From Kingella negevensis (GTDB taxonomy: Bacteria > Pseudomonadota > Gammaproteobacteria > Burkholderiales > Neisseriaceae): 64,000 nt of DNA. The stretch lies in contig NZ_CP123448.1 in assembly GCF_030177895.1 (NCBI RefSeq), forward strand, positions 992,001-1,056,000, written 5' to 3'. The notes under the pieces are model-generated. The model did not search any database, was not told where the DNA came from, and saw only the letters and a program-made list of their open reading frames with translations. Numbering within the stretch: position 1 is the first letter of the stretch; each line of letters opens with the position of its first letter. The position numbers and the translations under genes were made by a program. Below are positions 26,645 through 35,504 of this stretch, piece after piece.

Positions 26645-26770
26645 TTACCAACGCCAGCCTGAACCGATTGCACCTGATACGCCGCTATTGTTGGCGTTGA
26701 TGGCTGCGTGGGTGTTCGCGCAGCCTGAAAGAATGGCGCAGAATGTGGCGATAAAAAATAGTTTTTTCAT
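26645..26770 (-). CDS. Small lipoprotein, 41 residues
   Basis: MKKLFFIATFCAILSGCANTHA is a clear lipoprotein signal with lipobox ILSGC. The mature part is only about 24 residues, Gly/Ser/Asn-rich (INANNSGVSGAIGSGWRW). Five bases separate its stop from the phosphatase start, so it heads that operon. Similar tiny lipoproteins are common in Neisseriaceae; the role is unknown. Confidence 0.72.
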   Translation of the reverse strand: MKKLFFIATFCAILSGCANTHAAINANNSGVSGAIGSGWRW

Positions 26771-26958
26771 GTTGATTATTCCTGTTTTCAGGCTGCATTT
26801 TGTGTGTGAATGCAGCCTGAAAGTGTATTTTTTTAAAAAACGGTCCGTGTGGCACACCCTACGTTTACGGTAACATTTTGCCCAATCTCAAAGCAATTTC
26901 AATGCAAATTGCAGCCTGAAAAATGGTGAAGTGGTGCGCGTGGCACACCCTACCGTTT

Positions 26959-27744
26959 TCAGGCTGCTTTTTTATTCGCCTGTTTCACAATATGCTCAAT
27001 CGCGGCGGTCGCACAATGCAAACCAAAACTGGCTGTTACCAGCATACTCGCACCATACCCTGCACACGATAATCCTTGCGGTGCGGCGTTATCCACATCA
27101 CACGCAGCCTGAATTTGCGGCGGCGTAATCTGTTCACGCGAATACACGCACGGCACGCGCATTTTGCCTGTTCGCGCAAAACCGTGTTTCTTGCGCAAGG
27201 TGTAACGCAGATTAGACAATAACGGGTCGTGCGTGGTTTCGCTCAAATCCGCCAATTCAATCAAGGCTGGATTGCGCTGTCCACCTGCGCCGCCGCTCAT
27301 AATAAACGCTTGTTTTTTGCGAACAAAATGCGCCACCATGGCAACTTTCACACGCACTTGGTCAATCGCGTCAATCACAAAATCAAAAGGCAGCCTGAAA
27401 ATCTCTGCCAAGTTGTCTTCATCAACAAAATCTTCTATCTCATGCACGACGCAATCGGGGTTGATTTCGGCAATTCGCTCGCGCAACGCGGTTACTTTGG
27501 GTTTGCCAAAATCGGAGGTTAGCGCGTGTAACTGTCTGTTTACATTGGAAACAGCGATGTTATCCAAATCAATCAGCGTGAGTTCGCCCACGCCACTTCG
27601 CGCCAGTGCTTCCACCGCCCACGAACCAACACCGCCCACACCCACCACGCAAACGTGGGCTTTTTGCAGGGCTTGTAATCCGTGTTCGCCGTATAGTCGG
27701 GCAATACCTCCGAAGCGGCGGTTGTATTCTGTTGATGATGTCAT
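26959..27744 (-). CDS. tcdA: tRNA threonylcarbamoyladenosine dehydratase TcdA
   Basis: E1-like enzyme of 261 residues that uses ATP to cyclise t6A37 to ct6A in tRNAs reading ANN codons. The nucleotide-binding motif VCVVGVGGVGSWAVEALARSG, then LIDLDNIAVSNVNRQ and the catalytic Cys region ACDVDNAAPQGLSCAGYGA fit the CsdL/TcdA group. Length and start (MTSSTEYNRRFGGIARLYG) are typical. AAGGATTAAC precedes the ATG. Confidence 0.92.
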   Translation of the reverse strand: MTSSTEYNRRFGGIARLYGEHGLQALQKAHVCVVGVGGVGSWAVEALARSGVGELTLIDLDNIAVSNVNRQLHALTSDFGKPKVTALRERIAEINPDCVVHEIEDFVDEDNLAEIFRLPFDFVIDAIDQVRVKVAMVAHFVRKKQAFIMSGGAGGQRNPALIELADLSETTHDPLLSNLRYTLRKKHGFARTGKMRVPCVYSREQITPPQIQAACDVDNAAPQGLSCAGYGASMLVTASFGLHCATAAIEHIVKQANKKAA

Positions 27745-27978
27745 GTTAATCCTTGTGTATGGGGTTTCAGGCTGCGTTTATTTGCTGTTTGTGAGATTGT
27801 CGGCGAGCCGCCGACGCTCCATTTTTGTTAAATGTTAAATGCAGCCTGAAACCTAAAAAATTTGCTGAAAAATGATTTGAGTTGGATTATACTTCAAGCA
27901 CAAAGTAAACCTTTGCAAACAAATTTTAAATTTGCAATTTCAATCTATTTCTCAACCCGTTCTGGTAAGGAGCGCATT

Positions 27979-28473
27979 ATGTACAAACATATCGTAGTCG
28001 CTGTTGATGGTAGTAACACTTCTTTAAACGCTTTGCAACACGCCGCTAGTTTGGCGATTGCTGGCGATGCTAAACTGACTTTGGTAACCGTTGCCAACCC
28101 AAGCGAATATATGACGCTTGCGCCTGAGTTTTTGCAACATGAAAGCTATGAAGCTGCAGCAATTGCTAGCGGTAATGAAGTTTTGGCTGAAGCTGGCGTG
28201 GCAGCAAAAGCGGCTGGCGTGAAAGAAGTGAATATGCATCTGCTGGTGGCAGCTAAAGGCGCGAAAGAAATGGCGCAAGGTTTGGTGGATTATGCGGATA
28301 GCCATGGCGCGGATTTGATTGTGATTGGTACGCATGGTCGCACAGGTTTGATGCACTTGCTGATGGGTAGCTTTGCGGAAACGGTGATGCGCCAAAGCCA
28401 TTTGCCTTTGCTGGTGATTCGCAGCGTGTATCGTGAAGAAGATGATGAAGATGAAGCTGTTGCTGGCGAATAA
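27979..28473 (+). CDS. Universal stress protein, UspA family
   Basis: A 164-residue cytoplasmic stress protein. MYKHIVVAVDGSNTSLNAL starts the fold, and the ATP-binding motif GTHGRTGLMHLLMGSFAETV is complete, so it is an ATP-binding (UspFG-type) member. The C-terminal tail is unusually acidic (REEDDEDEAVAGE). The chosen ATG follows TAAGGAGCG; a longer frame upstream is not supported by similarity. Confidence 0.92.
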   Translation: MYKHIVVAVDGSNTSLNALQHAASLAIAGDAKLTLVTVANPSEYMTLAPEFLQHESYEAAAIASGNEVLAEAGVAAKAAGVKEVNMHLLVAAKGAKEMAQGLVDYADSHGADLIVIGTHGRTGLMHLLMGSFAETVMRQSHLPLLVIRSVYREEDDEDEAVAGE

Positions 28474-28484
28474 GTGATTTGAAG

Positions 28485-28520
28485 AATGCAGCCTGAAAAT
28501 GGGTTTTCAGGCTGCATTTT
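28485..28520 (+). terminator. Terminator of paired uptake-like words behind usp
   Basis: AATGCAGCCTGAAAA and its complement with a short loop and a T run. Confidence 0.85.
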
Positions 28521-28526
28521 TATTTG

Positions 28527-28589
28527 GGTTTCTTTGGCAAATGCACCATTCGTCAGCAATAAAGTCAGCAAAAATACCGTTTTTTTCAT
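28527..28589 (-). pseudogene. Orphan signal peptide, probable gene remnant
   Basis: MKKTVFLLTLLLTNGAFAKE is a perfect Sec signal with a ribosome site (AAAGGTG) before it, but after about 22 residues the frame enters the usp terminator and then runs antisense through usp. There is no plausible mature domain. It looks like the 5' end of a lost secreted-protein gene, or a very short exported peptide. Confidence 0.45.
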
Positions 28590-28601
28590 TTTGCACCTTT
28601 C

Positions 28602-28634
28602 AAAAAAAGGGCAAGACCAACGCCTTGCCCTTTT
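28602..28634 (-). terminator. Terminator behind dapD
   Basis: Stem GGGCAAG/CTTGCCC extended by A-T pairs, followed on the minus strand by seven T. It lies just past the dapD stop. Confidence 0.88.
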
Positions 28635-28646
28635 CATCAATTTTGT

Positions 28647-29468
28647 TTACACACCGCGCAACAATTCGTTCACGCTGGTTTTTGCACGTGTTTTCGCGTC
28701 CACTTTTTTCACGATAACAGCGCAATACAAGCTGTGCGAACCGTCTTTGCTCGGCATGCTGCCTGAAACCACCACAGAGCCAGCAGGTACGCGACCGTAG
28801 AAAATTTCGCCAGTTTCGCGGTCTAAAATTTTGGTTGATTGACCGATGAACACGCCCATAGAAATCACAGAGCCTTCTTCCACAATCACGCCTTCCACGA
28901 TTTCAGAACGCGCACCGATGAAGCAGTTGTCTTCAATGATTGTTGGCGCAGCTTGCAATGGCTCTAACACGCCGCCAATGCCCACGCCGCCGCTCAAATG
29001 CACGTTTTTACCGATTTGTGCACAAGAGCCAACGGTTACCCAAGTGTCCACCATCGTGCCTTCGTCCACATACGCACCGATGTTCACATAAGATGGCATC
29101 AACACGGCATTTTTAGCGACAAAGCTACCGTAGCGAGCAATCGCACCTGGCACAGCGCGGAAACCTGCATCGCGGAAGTTTTCTTCCGTCCAGTCAGCGA
29201 ATTTGGTTGGCACTTTGTCAAAATATTGGTTCACGCCGTCTGATTGTTTCACGTTGTCTTGAATGCGGAACGACAACAATACGGCTTTTTTCGCCCACTC
29301 GTTCACTTTCCATTTGCCAACGCTTTCGCGTTCTGCCACGCGCAAAGTGCCGTTGTCTAACTGACGCATGGTTTCCAAAACGGCTGCTTTCACTTCAGGG
29401 GTTACAGTTGTTGGTGTGATGTTTGCGCGGTCTTCAAATGCCGCTTCAATGATTTGTTGCAAAGACAT
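28647..29468 (-). CDS. dapD: Tetrahydrodipicolinate N-succinyltransferase DapD
   Basis: Lysine/diaminopimelate enzyme of 273 residues. The N-terminal helical domain ([19 protein letters not shown]) is followed by the left-handed parallel beta helix of hexapeptide repeats ([54 protein letters not shown]). Together with dapB in this window it supplies the succinylase branch. Start and length are normal. Confidence 0.97.
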   Translation of the reverse strand: MSLQQIIEAAFEDRANITPTTVTPEVKAAVLETMRQLDNGTLRVAERESVGKWKVNEWAKKAVLLSFRIQDNVKQSDGVNQYFDKVPTKFADWTEENFRDAGFRAVPGAIARYGSFVAKNAVLMPSYVNIGAYVDEGTMVDTWVTVGSCAQIGKNVHLSGGVGIGGVLEPLQAAPTIIEDNCFIGARSEIVEGVIVEEGSVISMGVFIGQSTKILDRETGEIFYGRVPAGSVVVSGSMPSKDGSHSLYCAVIVKKVDAKTRAKTSVNELLRGV

Positions 29469-29561
29469 GATTTATCCTGTTTTGTCGGTTGAAAAAACAA
29501 TGATTGTATATCAAAAAACATTTTCAGGCTGCGTTTTATCCCTAAAACGCAGCCTGAAAAT

Positions 29562-29876
29562 TTATTCTCTCGGCAATAAACCGCTTGTGTCCAAATTGTC
29601 CTGAACCACGTCTACACGCAGCACATCAGGATTCTTCAAACGCACCCCGAATTGATAGTGAACCACCTCTTGCCCTTTCGTTTCCACGTGCAACATCAAA
29701 TCAAACTCACTAAAAAACGCAATGTGCAACGAACCACCTAACCATTCGCCGTGTTCGTTTTGAACAAACTCGCCGCCCTCTTCTAGCTGAAATTCTTGCC
29801 CAGCCACCATAATCGGAAAAACACCGCCGTCTTTTTCCACCACATTCAACGCAATGAAACCACCAATCACACTCAT
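29562..29876 (-). CDS. Hypothetical protein
   Basis: A 104-residue soluble acidic protein I do not recognise (MSVIGGFIALNVVEKDGGVF, then GVRLKNPDVLRVDVV). GGAGGTGTATC before the ATG is an excellent ribosome binding site, so the gene is real. It looks like a small beta-rich fold. It may share a transcript with dapD downstream of it; no function can be assigned. Confidence 0.7.
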   Translation of the reverse strand: MSVIGGFIALNVVEKDGGVFPIMVAGQEFQLEEGGEFVQNEHGEWLGGSLHIAFFSEFDLMLHVETKGQEVVHYQFGVRLKNPDVLRVDVVQDNLDTSGLLPRE

Positions 29877-29970
29877 GATACACCTCCATAAAAGTTGAAA
29901 TAAATTTCAGGCTGCCTGAAAATATAATTTCATTATGTAACAACTTAAAAAAACACAGAAAGACCCAGTT

Positions 29971-30432
29971 ATGAAAAAAATCCTCTTCATTTGCCTCGGC
30001 AACATCTGCCGTTCCCCCATGGCAGAATACATCTTCCGCCAAAAAGCCCAAGAACGCGGTTTAAACGTCCAATCAGACAGCGCAGGCACCAGCGGCTGGC
30101 ACGATGGTGAAGCCATGCACTGCGGCACCGCCGACATATTAGACGGCATGGGCATCGCCTCAAATGATTTCGTCAGCAGCAAAGTCCCCAGCGATGCGCT
30201 GCAAACTTACGATTACTTGATTGTGATGGACAGCAACAACCTACGCGATGTTGAAAAACTGTTCGGCAAACACCCCAAACAAATTTTCAAAATCACAGAC
30301 TTGCTGCCCCAACCTGCCGCCTACGACCATGTTCCAGACCCATGGTACACAGGTAATTTTAAAGAAACCAAAGATATTCTCACCCAATGCTGCGATATTT
30401 TGGTTGAGCGATTGGCAACAGGTGAAATGTAA
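29971..30432 (+). CDS. Low-molecular-weight protein tyrosine phosphatase
   Basis: A 153-residue enzyme with the full signature: CLGNICRSP (the P-loop C-x5-R-S) at residues 8-16 and the general acid in DPWYTG near residue 125. Bacterial members act on tyrosine kinases controlling capsule or exopolysaccharide, but a stand-alone gene such as this may have a different target. No Wzc-type kinase is nearby. Confidence 0.92.
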   Translation: MKKILFICLGNICRSPMAEYIFRQKAQERGLNVQSDSAGTSGWHDGEAMHCGTADILDGMGIASNDFVSSKVPSDALQTYDYLIVMDSNNLRDVEKLFGKHPKQIFKITDLLPQPAAYDHVPDPWYTGNFKETKDILTQCCDILVERLATGEM

Positions 30433-30465
30433 TTTTCAGGCTACTTTTTAATACACGACAAAAAG

Positions 30466-30494
30466 TGGAGCGTTGGCGGCTCGCCAACGCTCCA
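30466..30494. repeat. 29-bp palindrome TGGAGCGTTGGCG family
   Basis: A perfect inverted repeat: TGGAGCGTTGGCG, a three-base centre, then its complement. A related copy is at 15610-15638 and a half-decayed one near 27797-27821. Confidence 0.8.
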
Positions 30495-30566
30495 TGTTTA
30501 AGAAATCTTCCCAAATAAACTTTCAGGCTGCATTTTATCTCTGAAACGCAGCCTGAAACTTATTGT

Positions 30567-31112
30567 TTACCAGTTAGTAACAAACTCACTCACGTCCCAA
30601 TTCTTCGGCTCATCAGACGCATTTTCTGCCGTGCCAATCATAATCAAACCAATGATTTTCTCTTTTTCCGTGCATTCAAATTCACGTTGCAAAACAGGCG
30701 CGTTTGTCCACAAGCCCGTAATCCACACATTATCAAAGCCTTGCGCTTTCGCTGCCAACTGAATCGCATACGCTGCACAAGCCGCGCTCATATGTTGTTC
30801 CCATTCGGGTTTACCCTCTTTTGGACTGGCAATCACGCCAATCACAAGCGGCGCAAATTTACCGATACGTTCCGCTTTTTGCAGTGTTTTTTCGCCCATG
30901 TTTAAAGTAATCGCCGTTTCACGCAACGCAGCCTGAAAACGCTGCATACCTTCTTCGCTTTGAATGGCGACAAAACGCCACGGTTTCAAATCGCCGTGGT
31001 CAGGCACTTGTGTTGCAGCCTGAAAAATCGTGTCTAATTGCAATTCATCAGGCGCAGGCGCAGACAATGTTTTGCATGAACGGCGTGTGGTTAATAATTC
31101 TAAAATGTCCAT
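30567..31112 (-). CDS. Nitroreductase-family protein (YdjA-like)
   Basis: A 181-residue FMN-binding oxidoreductase. MDILELLTTRRSCKTLSAP is the start of the fold with the phosphate-binding RRS, PDHGDLKPWRFVAI the central motif and GFDNVWITGLWTNAPVL the late one. The short length fits the minimal YdjA group. AAGGAAACTTT precedes the chosen ATG; the upstream frame extension crosses uptake words and is not real. Confidence 0.88.
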   Translation of the reverse strand: MDILELLTTRRSCKTLSAPAPDELQLDTIFQAATQVPDHGDLKPWRFVAIQSEEGMQRFQAALRETAITLNMGEKTLQKAERIGKFAPLVIGVIASPKEGKPEWEQHMSAACAAYAIQLAAKAQGFDNVWITGLWTNAPVLQREFECTEKEKIIGLIMIGTAENASDEPKNWDVSEFVTNW

Positions 31113-31188
31113 AAAGTTTCCTTGTTTTAAAAAGTGATTTTTCAGGCTGCGATTATATTTGCAGCCTGAAAATTGATTAACTGTGTTT

Positions 31189-33246
31189 TCAGGCTGCATA
31201 TTCCGCCAAAAGCGTTTCCTGCAAACCAATTTCTTCTTCATCTTTCTTCGGCGTAATCCGCGTGTAAGTGCCATCGCCGTGCATTTCCCAAGCGCGGATA
31301 TTGTCCGCCAACGCCAGCGTTAAACCCTCACGAATCACACATTTTTTCAGGCTGCCTGTTTCAATCGGGGTGCACACTTCAATTCGGCTGAAGAAATTGC
31401 GTCCCATCCAATCCGCGCTGGCGATGAACACATTTTCTGCGCCATCGTTATAAAAATAATAAACGCGGGAATGCTCCAGCAACCGCCCAATGATGGAGCG
31501 CACGCGAATATTCTCTGATAAACCAGCCACTTGCGGACGCAACGCACACATGCCACGCACAATCAAATCAATCTGCACACCTGCCGCGCTAGCTGCGTAC
31601 AAGGCTTCAATCACTTGCGGTTCAACCAGCGAATTCATTTTGGCGATGATTTTGGCAGGTTTGCCTGCTTTGGCATTTTCCGTTTCGCGCTGAATATTGT
31701 CCAGCACCATTTTGTGCAACGTGAACGGGCTTTGATACAGTTTTTTCAACTTGTTGGCTTGACCTAAACCTGTGATTTCCATGAACAAAGTGTTCACATC
31801 GCGCGTCATCGCTTCGTTTGCGGTGAACAAACCGAAATCGGTGTAAATACGTGAAGTGCCTTGATGATAGTTGCCCGTGCCTAAATGCGCGTAGGCTTTC
31901 AGGCTGTCTGATTCGCGGCGGATAACCAATGCCATTTTGGCGTGAACTTTGTAGCCAAACACGCCATAAACCACGTGTGCGCCTGCTTCTTCAAGCTGTT
32001 TTGCCCAGTTCACGTTGTTGGCTTCGTCAAAACGCGCCATCAGTTCCATGACTACGGTTACTTGTTTGCCTGCCAACGATGCCGCCATAAGTGCGCGAAC
32101 CAGCTCGGAATTGCTGCCTGTGCGGTAAATCGTCATTTTAATCGCGACAACATCGGGGTCGCGTGCAGCATCGCGGATAAAGCGGACGACGGGTTCAAAA
32201 GATTGGTACGGGTGGTGCAGCAAAATGTCTTGCTTGGCAATTTCGTCCAAAATGCAACGGATTTTGCGGAGCGGTTTAGGGTATTGCGGCGCGTAGGGTT
32301 TGTCTTTCAAATCTTTGCGGTCGAGCATATCAGGGACGGAATTGAGTCGTACTAAATTCACAGGTCCGTGAACTTGATAGAGTTCGCTGCGGGTTAATTG
32401 AAATTGGGCGAGCAAAAATTCACTGATGTGGTTGGGGCAACTATCGGCAACTTCTAGGCGCACGCCGTCGCCATAATCGCGGTCGCGCAATTCGTTTTGA
32501 ACGGCAGTGCGTAGGTTGCTCAAATCGTCTTCATCGACTGTGAGTGCGCTATCGCGTGTGAGACGGAATTGGTGGCAGCCTTTGACGGTCATGCCGCGGA
32601 AGAGTTTGTAAACGTATTCGTGCAGAATGGACGATAGGAAGACGAAGCCGCTTTTGCCGTTGCAGATTTCTTCGGGCAATTTGATGGCGCGTGGCAAAAT
32701 GCGCGGTGCTTGCACAATCGCCATGCCTGAGGCGCGTCCGAATGCGTCTTTGCCGTCTAGCTCTACGACAAAGTTGAGTGATTTGTTGAGCAGTCTTGGG
32801 AATGGGTGCGATGCGTCTAAGCCAATTGGGGTGAGAATGGGCAGCAGTTCGCGGTTGAAGTAGTCTTCAATCCATTCGCGTTGAACGTTGCTCCATGTGC
32901 TGCGGCGATAGAAAACGATGCCTTGCGCTTCTAATTCGGGCAGCAAGGTTTTGTTTAATATGGCATATTGTTCGGTAATGAGTTTTTGGGCTTCTTCGCT
33001 CACTCGGGAGATGGTTTCGCTGGGGGTGAGCCCTGAATCGAGTATGTGGTTGGGACGCGTGCGCTGTTTGCGTTTGAGATGTGCCATGCGCACTTCAAAA
33101 AATTCGTCTAAATTGGAAGAGACGATGCACACGAAACGTAAGCGTTCGAGCAGGGGAACGCGTTTGTCTTGTGCTTGGGCGAGTACGCGGCGGTTAAAAG
33201 CTAACAGGCTGAGTTCTCGACACAAAATTCGGTTGGATTGTGGCAT
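31189..33246 (-). CDS. ppk: Polyphosphate kinase PPK1
   Basis: Membrane-associated enzyme of 685 residues that makes polyphosphate from ATP. The N domain (NRILCRELSLLAFNRRVL), the autophosphorylation-site region YAHLGTGNYHQGT and the later RGMCALRPQV motif are all present. The last residues (LLAEYAA) overlap an uptake-like word. ppx is not next to it. Confidence 0.96.
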   Translation of the reverse strand: MPQSNRILCRELSLLAFNRRVLAQAQDKRVPLLERLRFVCIVSSNLDEFFEVRMAHLKRKQRTRPNHILDSGLTPSETISRVSEEAQKLITEQYAILNKTLLPELEAQGIVFYRRSTWSNVQREWIEDYFNRELLPILTPIGLDASHPFPRLLNKSLNFVVELDGKDAFGRASGMAIVQAPRILPRAIKLPEEICNGKSGFVFLSSILHEYVYKLFRGMTVKGCHQFRLTRDSALTVDEDDLSNLRTAVQNELRDRDYGDGVRLEVADSCPNHISEFLLAQFQLTRSELYQVHGPVNLVRLNSVPDMLDRKDLKDKPYAPQYPKPLRKIRCILDEIAKQDILLHHPYQSFEPVVRFIRDAARDPDVVAIKMTIYRTGSNSELVRALMAASLAGKQVTVVMELMARFDEANNVNWAKQLEEAGAHVVYGVFGYKVHAKMALVIRRESDSLKAYAHLGTGNYHQGTSRIYTDFGLFTANEAMTRDVNTLFMEITGLGQANKLKKLYQSPFTLHKMVLDNIQRETENAKAGKPAKIIAKMNSLVEPQVIEALYAASAAGVQIDLIVRGMCALRPQVAGLSENIRVRSIIGRLLEHSRVYYFYNDGAENVFIASADWMGRNFFSRIEVCTPIETGSLKKCVIREGLTLALADNIRAWEMHGDGTYTRITPKKDEEEIGLQETLLAEYAA

Positions 33247-33303
33247 GGCGTTGTCCTTTTTCTATGGGAATGATGTGTGATTATAACGCGCTTTTGGGAT
33301 TTT

Positions 33304-33939
33304 TCAGGCTGCCTGAAAACATTGTTCGTATAAGGGTGTGAGTGCTTGAATTTGTTTGGTTATCCATTCTGCGCTGTCGTATTGTTGGATTGTGTCGCGC
33401 TCTAAATGTTTGCCTATGCAGTAAAAATCTTCGGCATTTTGTGGGACGAATGTGTTTTCAGGCTGCATTTTTAAGGTTTGATAATCTGCGTATTCGTCTT
33501 CGCTGCCCTGCCATATGTCAAAATCGGCGTATTGTTGGCGGTTTAGGTTGTCTGTCCATTGGTTGTATTGTTGCAGGGCAATGGTGGAGCGGTCGGCTTT
33601 GTAGCAATGCCAATCCAGCGAAACAGTAAGTCGGCGGCGATTGAGTAGCACTGATAAAATGGCTGCGTCATTGTGGTGTTGCTCGTATTTGAAGTAGGCG
33701 AAAAAGTGGGCGCGAACTTGCCAGCCATTGCACCAGCGTTCAATATGTGGCGCGGCGAATTGGGGATTTTCTTGTGCAAGATTGCCGGAAACTTGTTTGA
33801 TGATGGCTTGCCAGTCTTGCCATGCGCTTTTGTAGTCTTCTTTGAGTTGCGTAATGGTTTCGGGTGCATATTTTTTGAGTTGTGAGAATTGGAAAAATGG
33901 GCGGTTGAATAAATCGCAATGAGCTGGGGTGAGTATCAT
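33304..33939 (-). CDS. Conserved hypothetical protein (possibly HI_0552-like)
   Basis: A 211-residue soluble protein, MILTPAHCDLFNRPFFQFSQ, rich in aromatics and Gln. I associate it loosely with the uncharacterised HI_0552-type family but cannot verify this. Two uptake-like words are read in frame (MQPENTF; the C-terminal FQAA). It lies between ppk and the tRNA cluster in ppk orientation. Confidence 0.55.
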   Translation of the reverse strand: MILTPAHCDLFNRPFFQFSQLKKYAPETITQLKEDYKSAWQDWQAIIKQVSGNLAQENPQFAAPHIERWCNGWQVRAHFFAYFKYEQHHNDAAILSVLLNRRRLTVSLDWHCYKADRSTIALQQYNQWTDNLNRQQYADFDIWQGSEDEYADYQTLKMQPENTFVPQNAEDFYCIGKHLERDTIQQYDSAEWITKQIQALTPLYEQCFQAA

Positions 33940-33975
33940 AATAGTGTTCTTTCAGGCTGCGTGATGAATATGTGA

Positions 33976-34009
33976 AAAAACCGCATTAGTAAAAACTAAT
34001 GCGGTTTTC
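33976..34009 (-). terminator. Terminator of the tRNA cluster
   Basis: Stem ACCGCATTAGT with its complement, followed on the minus strand by six T, just downstream of tRNA-His. Confidence 0.88.
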
Positions 34010-34013
34010 ATTT

Positions 34014-34090
34014 TGGGGTGGCTAATGGGGCTCGAACCCACGACAACCGGAATCACAATCCGGGGCTCTACCAACTGAGCTATAGCCACC
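34014..34090 (-). tRNA. tRNA-His (GTG)
   Basis: Cloverleaf with 8-bp acceptor stem including the extra 5' G typical of tRNA-His, anticodon loop TTGTGAT between CCGGA/TCCGG, TTCGAGC T-loop and encoded CCA. Confidence 0.97.
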
Positions 34091-34097
34091 ATAAAAC

Positions 34098-34174
34098 TGG
34101 CACACCCGACAGGAATCGAACCTGTAACCCCCGACTTAGAAGGTCGGTGCTCTATCCAGTTGAGCTACGGGTGC
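34098..34174 (-). tRNA. tRNA-Arg (TCT)
   Basis: Acceptor GCACCCG/CGGGTGT, anticodon loop CTTCTAA between CCGAC/GTCGG, TTCGATT T-loop, encoded CCA. Reads AGA. Confidence 0.97.
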
Positions 34175-34207
34175 ATACTGTCGGTCGAATAATCTGTATT
34201 TTCAAAA

Positions 34208-34285
34208 TGGTCGGGGCGGTGGGATTCGAACTCACGACCCTCTGCTCCCAAAGCAGATGCGCTAACCGGGCTGCGCTACGCCCCG
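34208..34285 (-). tRNA. tRNA-Pro (TGG)
   Basis: Acceptor CGGGGCG/CGCCCCG, anticodon loop TTTGGGA between TCTGC/GCAGA, TTCGAAT T-loop, encoded CCA. Identical base for base to the plus-strand copy at 42358. Confidence 0.97.
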
Positions 34286-34303
34286 ACGTCTTGAAAGATT
34301 TGA

Positions 34304-34332
34304 ATTATAGAGATTACTTTAGTTTCAGTCAA
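34304..34332 (-). promoter_or_regulatory. Sigma-70 promoter of the Pro-Arg-His tRNA cluster
   Basis: On the minus strand TTGACT, 17 bases, then TATAAT: a near-perfect promoter ending about 19 bp before tRNA-Pro. Confidence 0.9.
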
Positions 34333-34525
34333 TCGTTTATTTTATTTTTTTACAGCCTGAAAACTAGATAGCTGAAATTTAATGAAATATTTTTTCAGGC
34401 TGCTTTTATTCTCTTTTCTCAACTCAACAACATCTCTTTGCACATATTTTCTATTATTGCACATTTTTTTATTGATTTTCTTGCGATAATCCGCACAATA
34501 ATTTCAAAATTGGAACACAATCATT

Positions 34526-35401
34526 ATGAAACGCATTTTTCTTTTTCTCGCTACCAATATGGCGGTGCTGCTGGTTATCAGTATTTTGATGAATTTTCTG
34601 GGCTTGAACCACGCAAATGGCGGCATGGGTAAGGTTTTGGCTTCGGCGGCTGTTGTCGGTTTTACAGGCTCAATTATTTCTTTGCTAATGTCTAAAACCA
34701 TGGCGAAGGCTTCGGTGGATGCGGAAGTGATTACGCAACCTCAAAATGAAATTGAAGCGTGGTTGGTTGGTACGATTGAAAGCCAAGCGCACCAATGGGG
34801 CTTTGATATGCCTGAAATTGCGATTTATGATTCGCCTGAACCCAACGCTTTTGCAACAGGCGCAACAAAAAACAGTTCTTTAGTCGCAGTCAGCACAGGC
34901 TTATTGCGCAGCATGACACGTGATGAAGTGGAAGCCGTTTTGGCGCACGAAATGGCGCATATTGGCAATGGTGATATGGTTACACTCACGTTAATTCAAG
35001 GCGTTGTAAACACATTTGTGGTGTTTCTATCGAAAATCATTGCAGGCATGGTGGCGCAAGGTCTCTCTCCGCAACATGATGAAAATGGTGAACAAACTGA
35101 GAATACAAGCAATAGCGGCACATATTTCTTGGTTTACACGGTCTTGCAAATGGTGTTCGGTTTCCTTGCCAGTATTATTGTGATGTGGTTCAGCCGTCAG
35201 CGTGAATATCGCGCAGACGCTGGCGCTGCAAGATTAGTTGGCGCAACCAAAATGATTGCAGCATTGCAACGACTAAAAGGTCAAGGTAGTCAGTTGCCAG
35301 CCAATATGGCAGCGATGGGCATTGCCAGCGAAGAGCGCGATTCTTTATTGAGTACGCATCCAAGTTTAGATAGCCGCATTGCGCGTTTACAAATGATGTG
35401 A
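34526..35401 (+). CDS. htpX: Membrane zinc protease HtpX
   Basis: Heat-shock metalloprotease of 291 residues in the inner membrane, removing misfolded membrane proteins. Two N-terminal spans ([38 protein letters not shown]), the zinc motif HEMAH in [13 protein letters not shown], two further spans and the downstream glutamate of [15 protein letters not shown] are visible. Length is normal. Confidence 0.96.
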   Translation: MKRIFLFLATNMAVLLVISILMNFLGLNHANGGMGKVLASAAVVGFTGSIISLLMSKTMAKASVDAEVITQPQNEIEAWLVGTIESQAHQWGFDMPEIAIYDSPEPNAFATGATKNSSLVAVSTGLLRSMTRDEVEAVLAHEMAHIGNGDMVTLTLIQGVVNTFVVFLSKIIAGMVAQGLSPQHDENGEQTENTSNSGTYFLVYTVLQMVFGFLASIIVMWFSRQREYRADAGAARLVGATKMIAALQRLKGQGSQLPANMAAMGIASEERDSLLSTHPSLDSRIARLQMM

Positions 35402-35504
35402 TAATTTCAATCATTCAGGCAGCCTGAAAGATATTTTCAGGCTGCCTGAAGTTTATTTTAAGCGTACAATCTCGCCTACTTTTTGTTACAAGAGGAACAC
35501 ACTC

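Noticed and set aside
34014..34285. Integration site of a prophage or island at the tRNA cluster
   Set aside because: No integrase and no displaced tRNA 3' end repeat was found near the cluster.
34018..34371. Open frame across the tRNA cluster on the plus strand
   Set aside because: It reads through three tRNA genes antisense; there is no ribosome site or domain.
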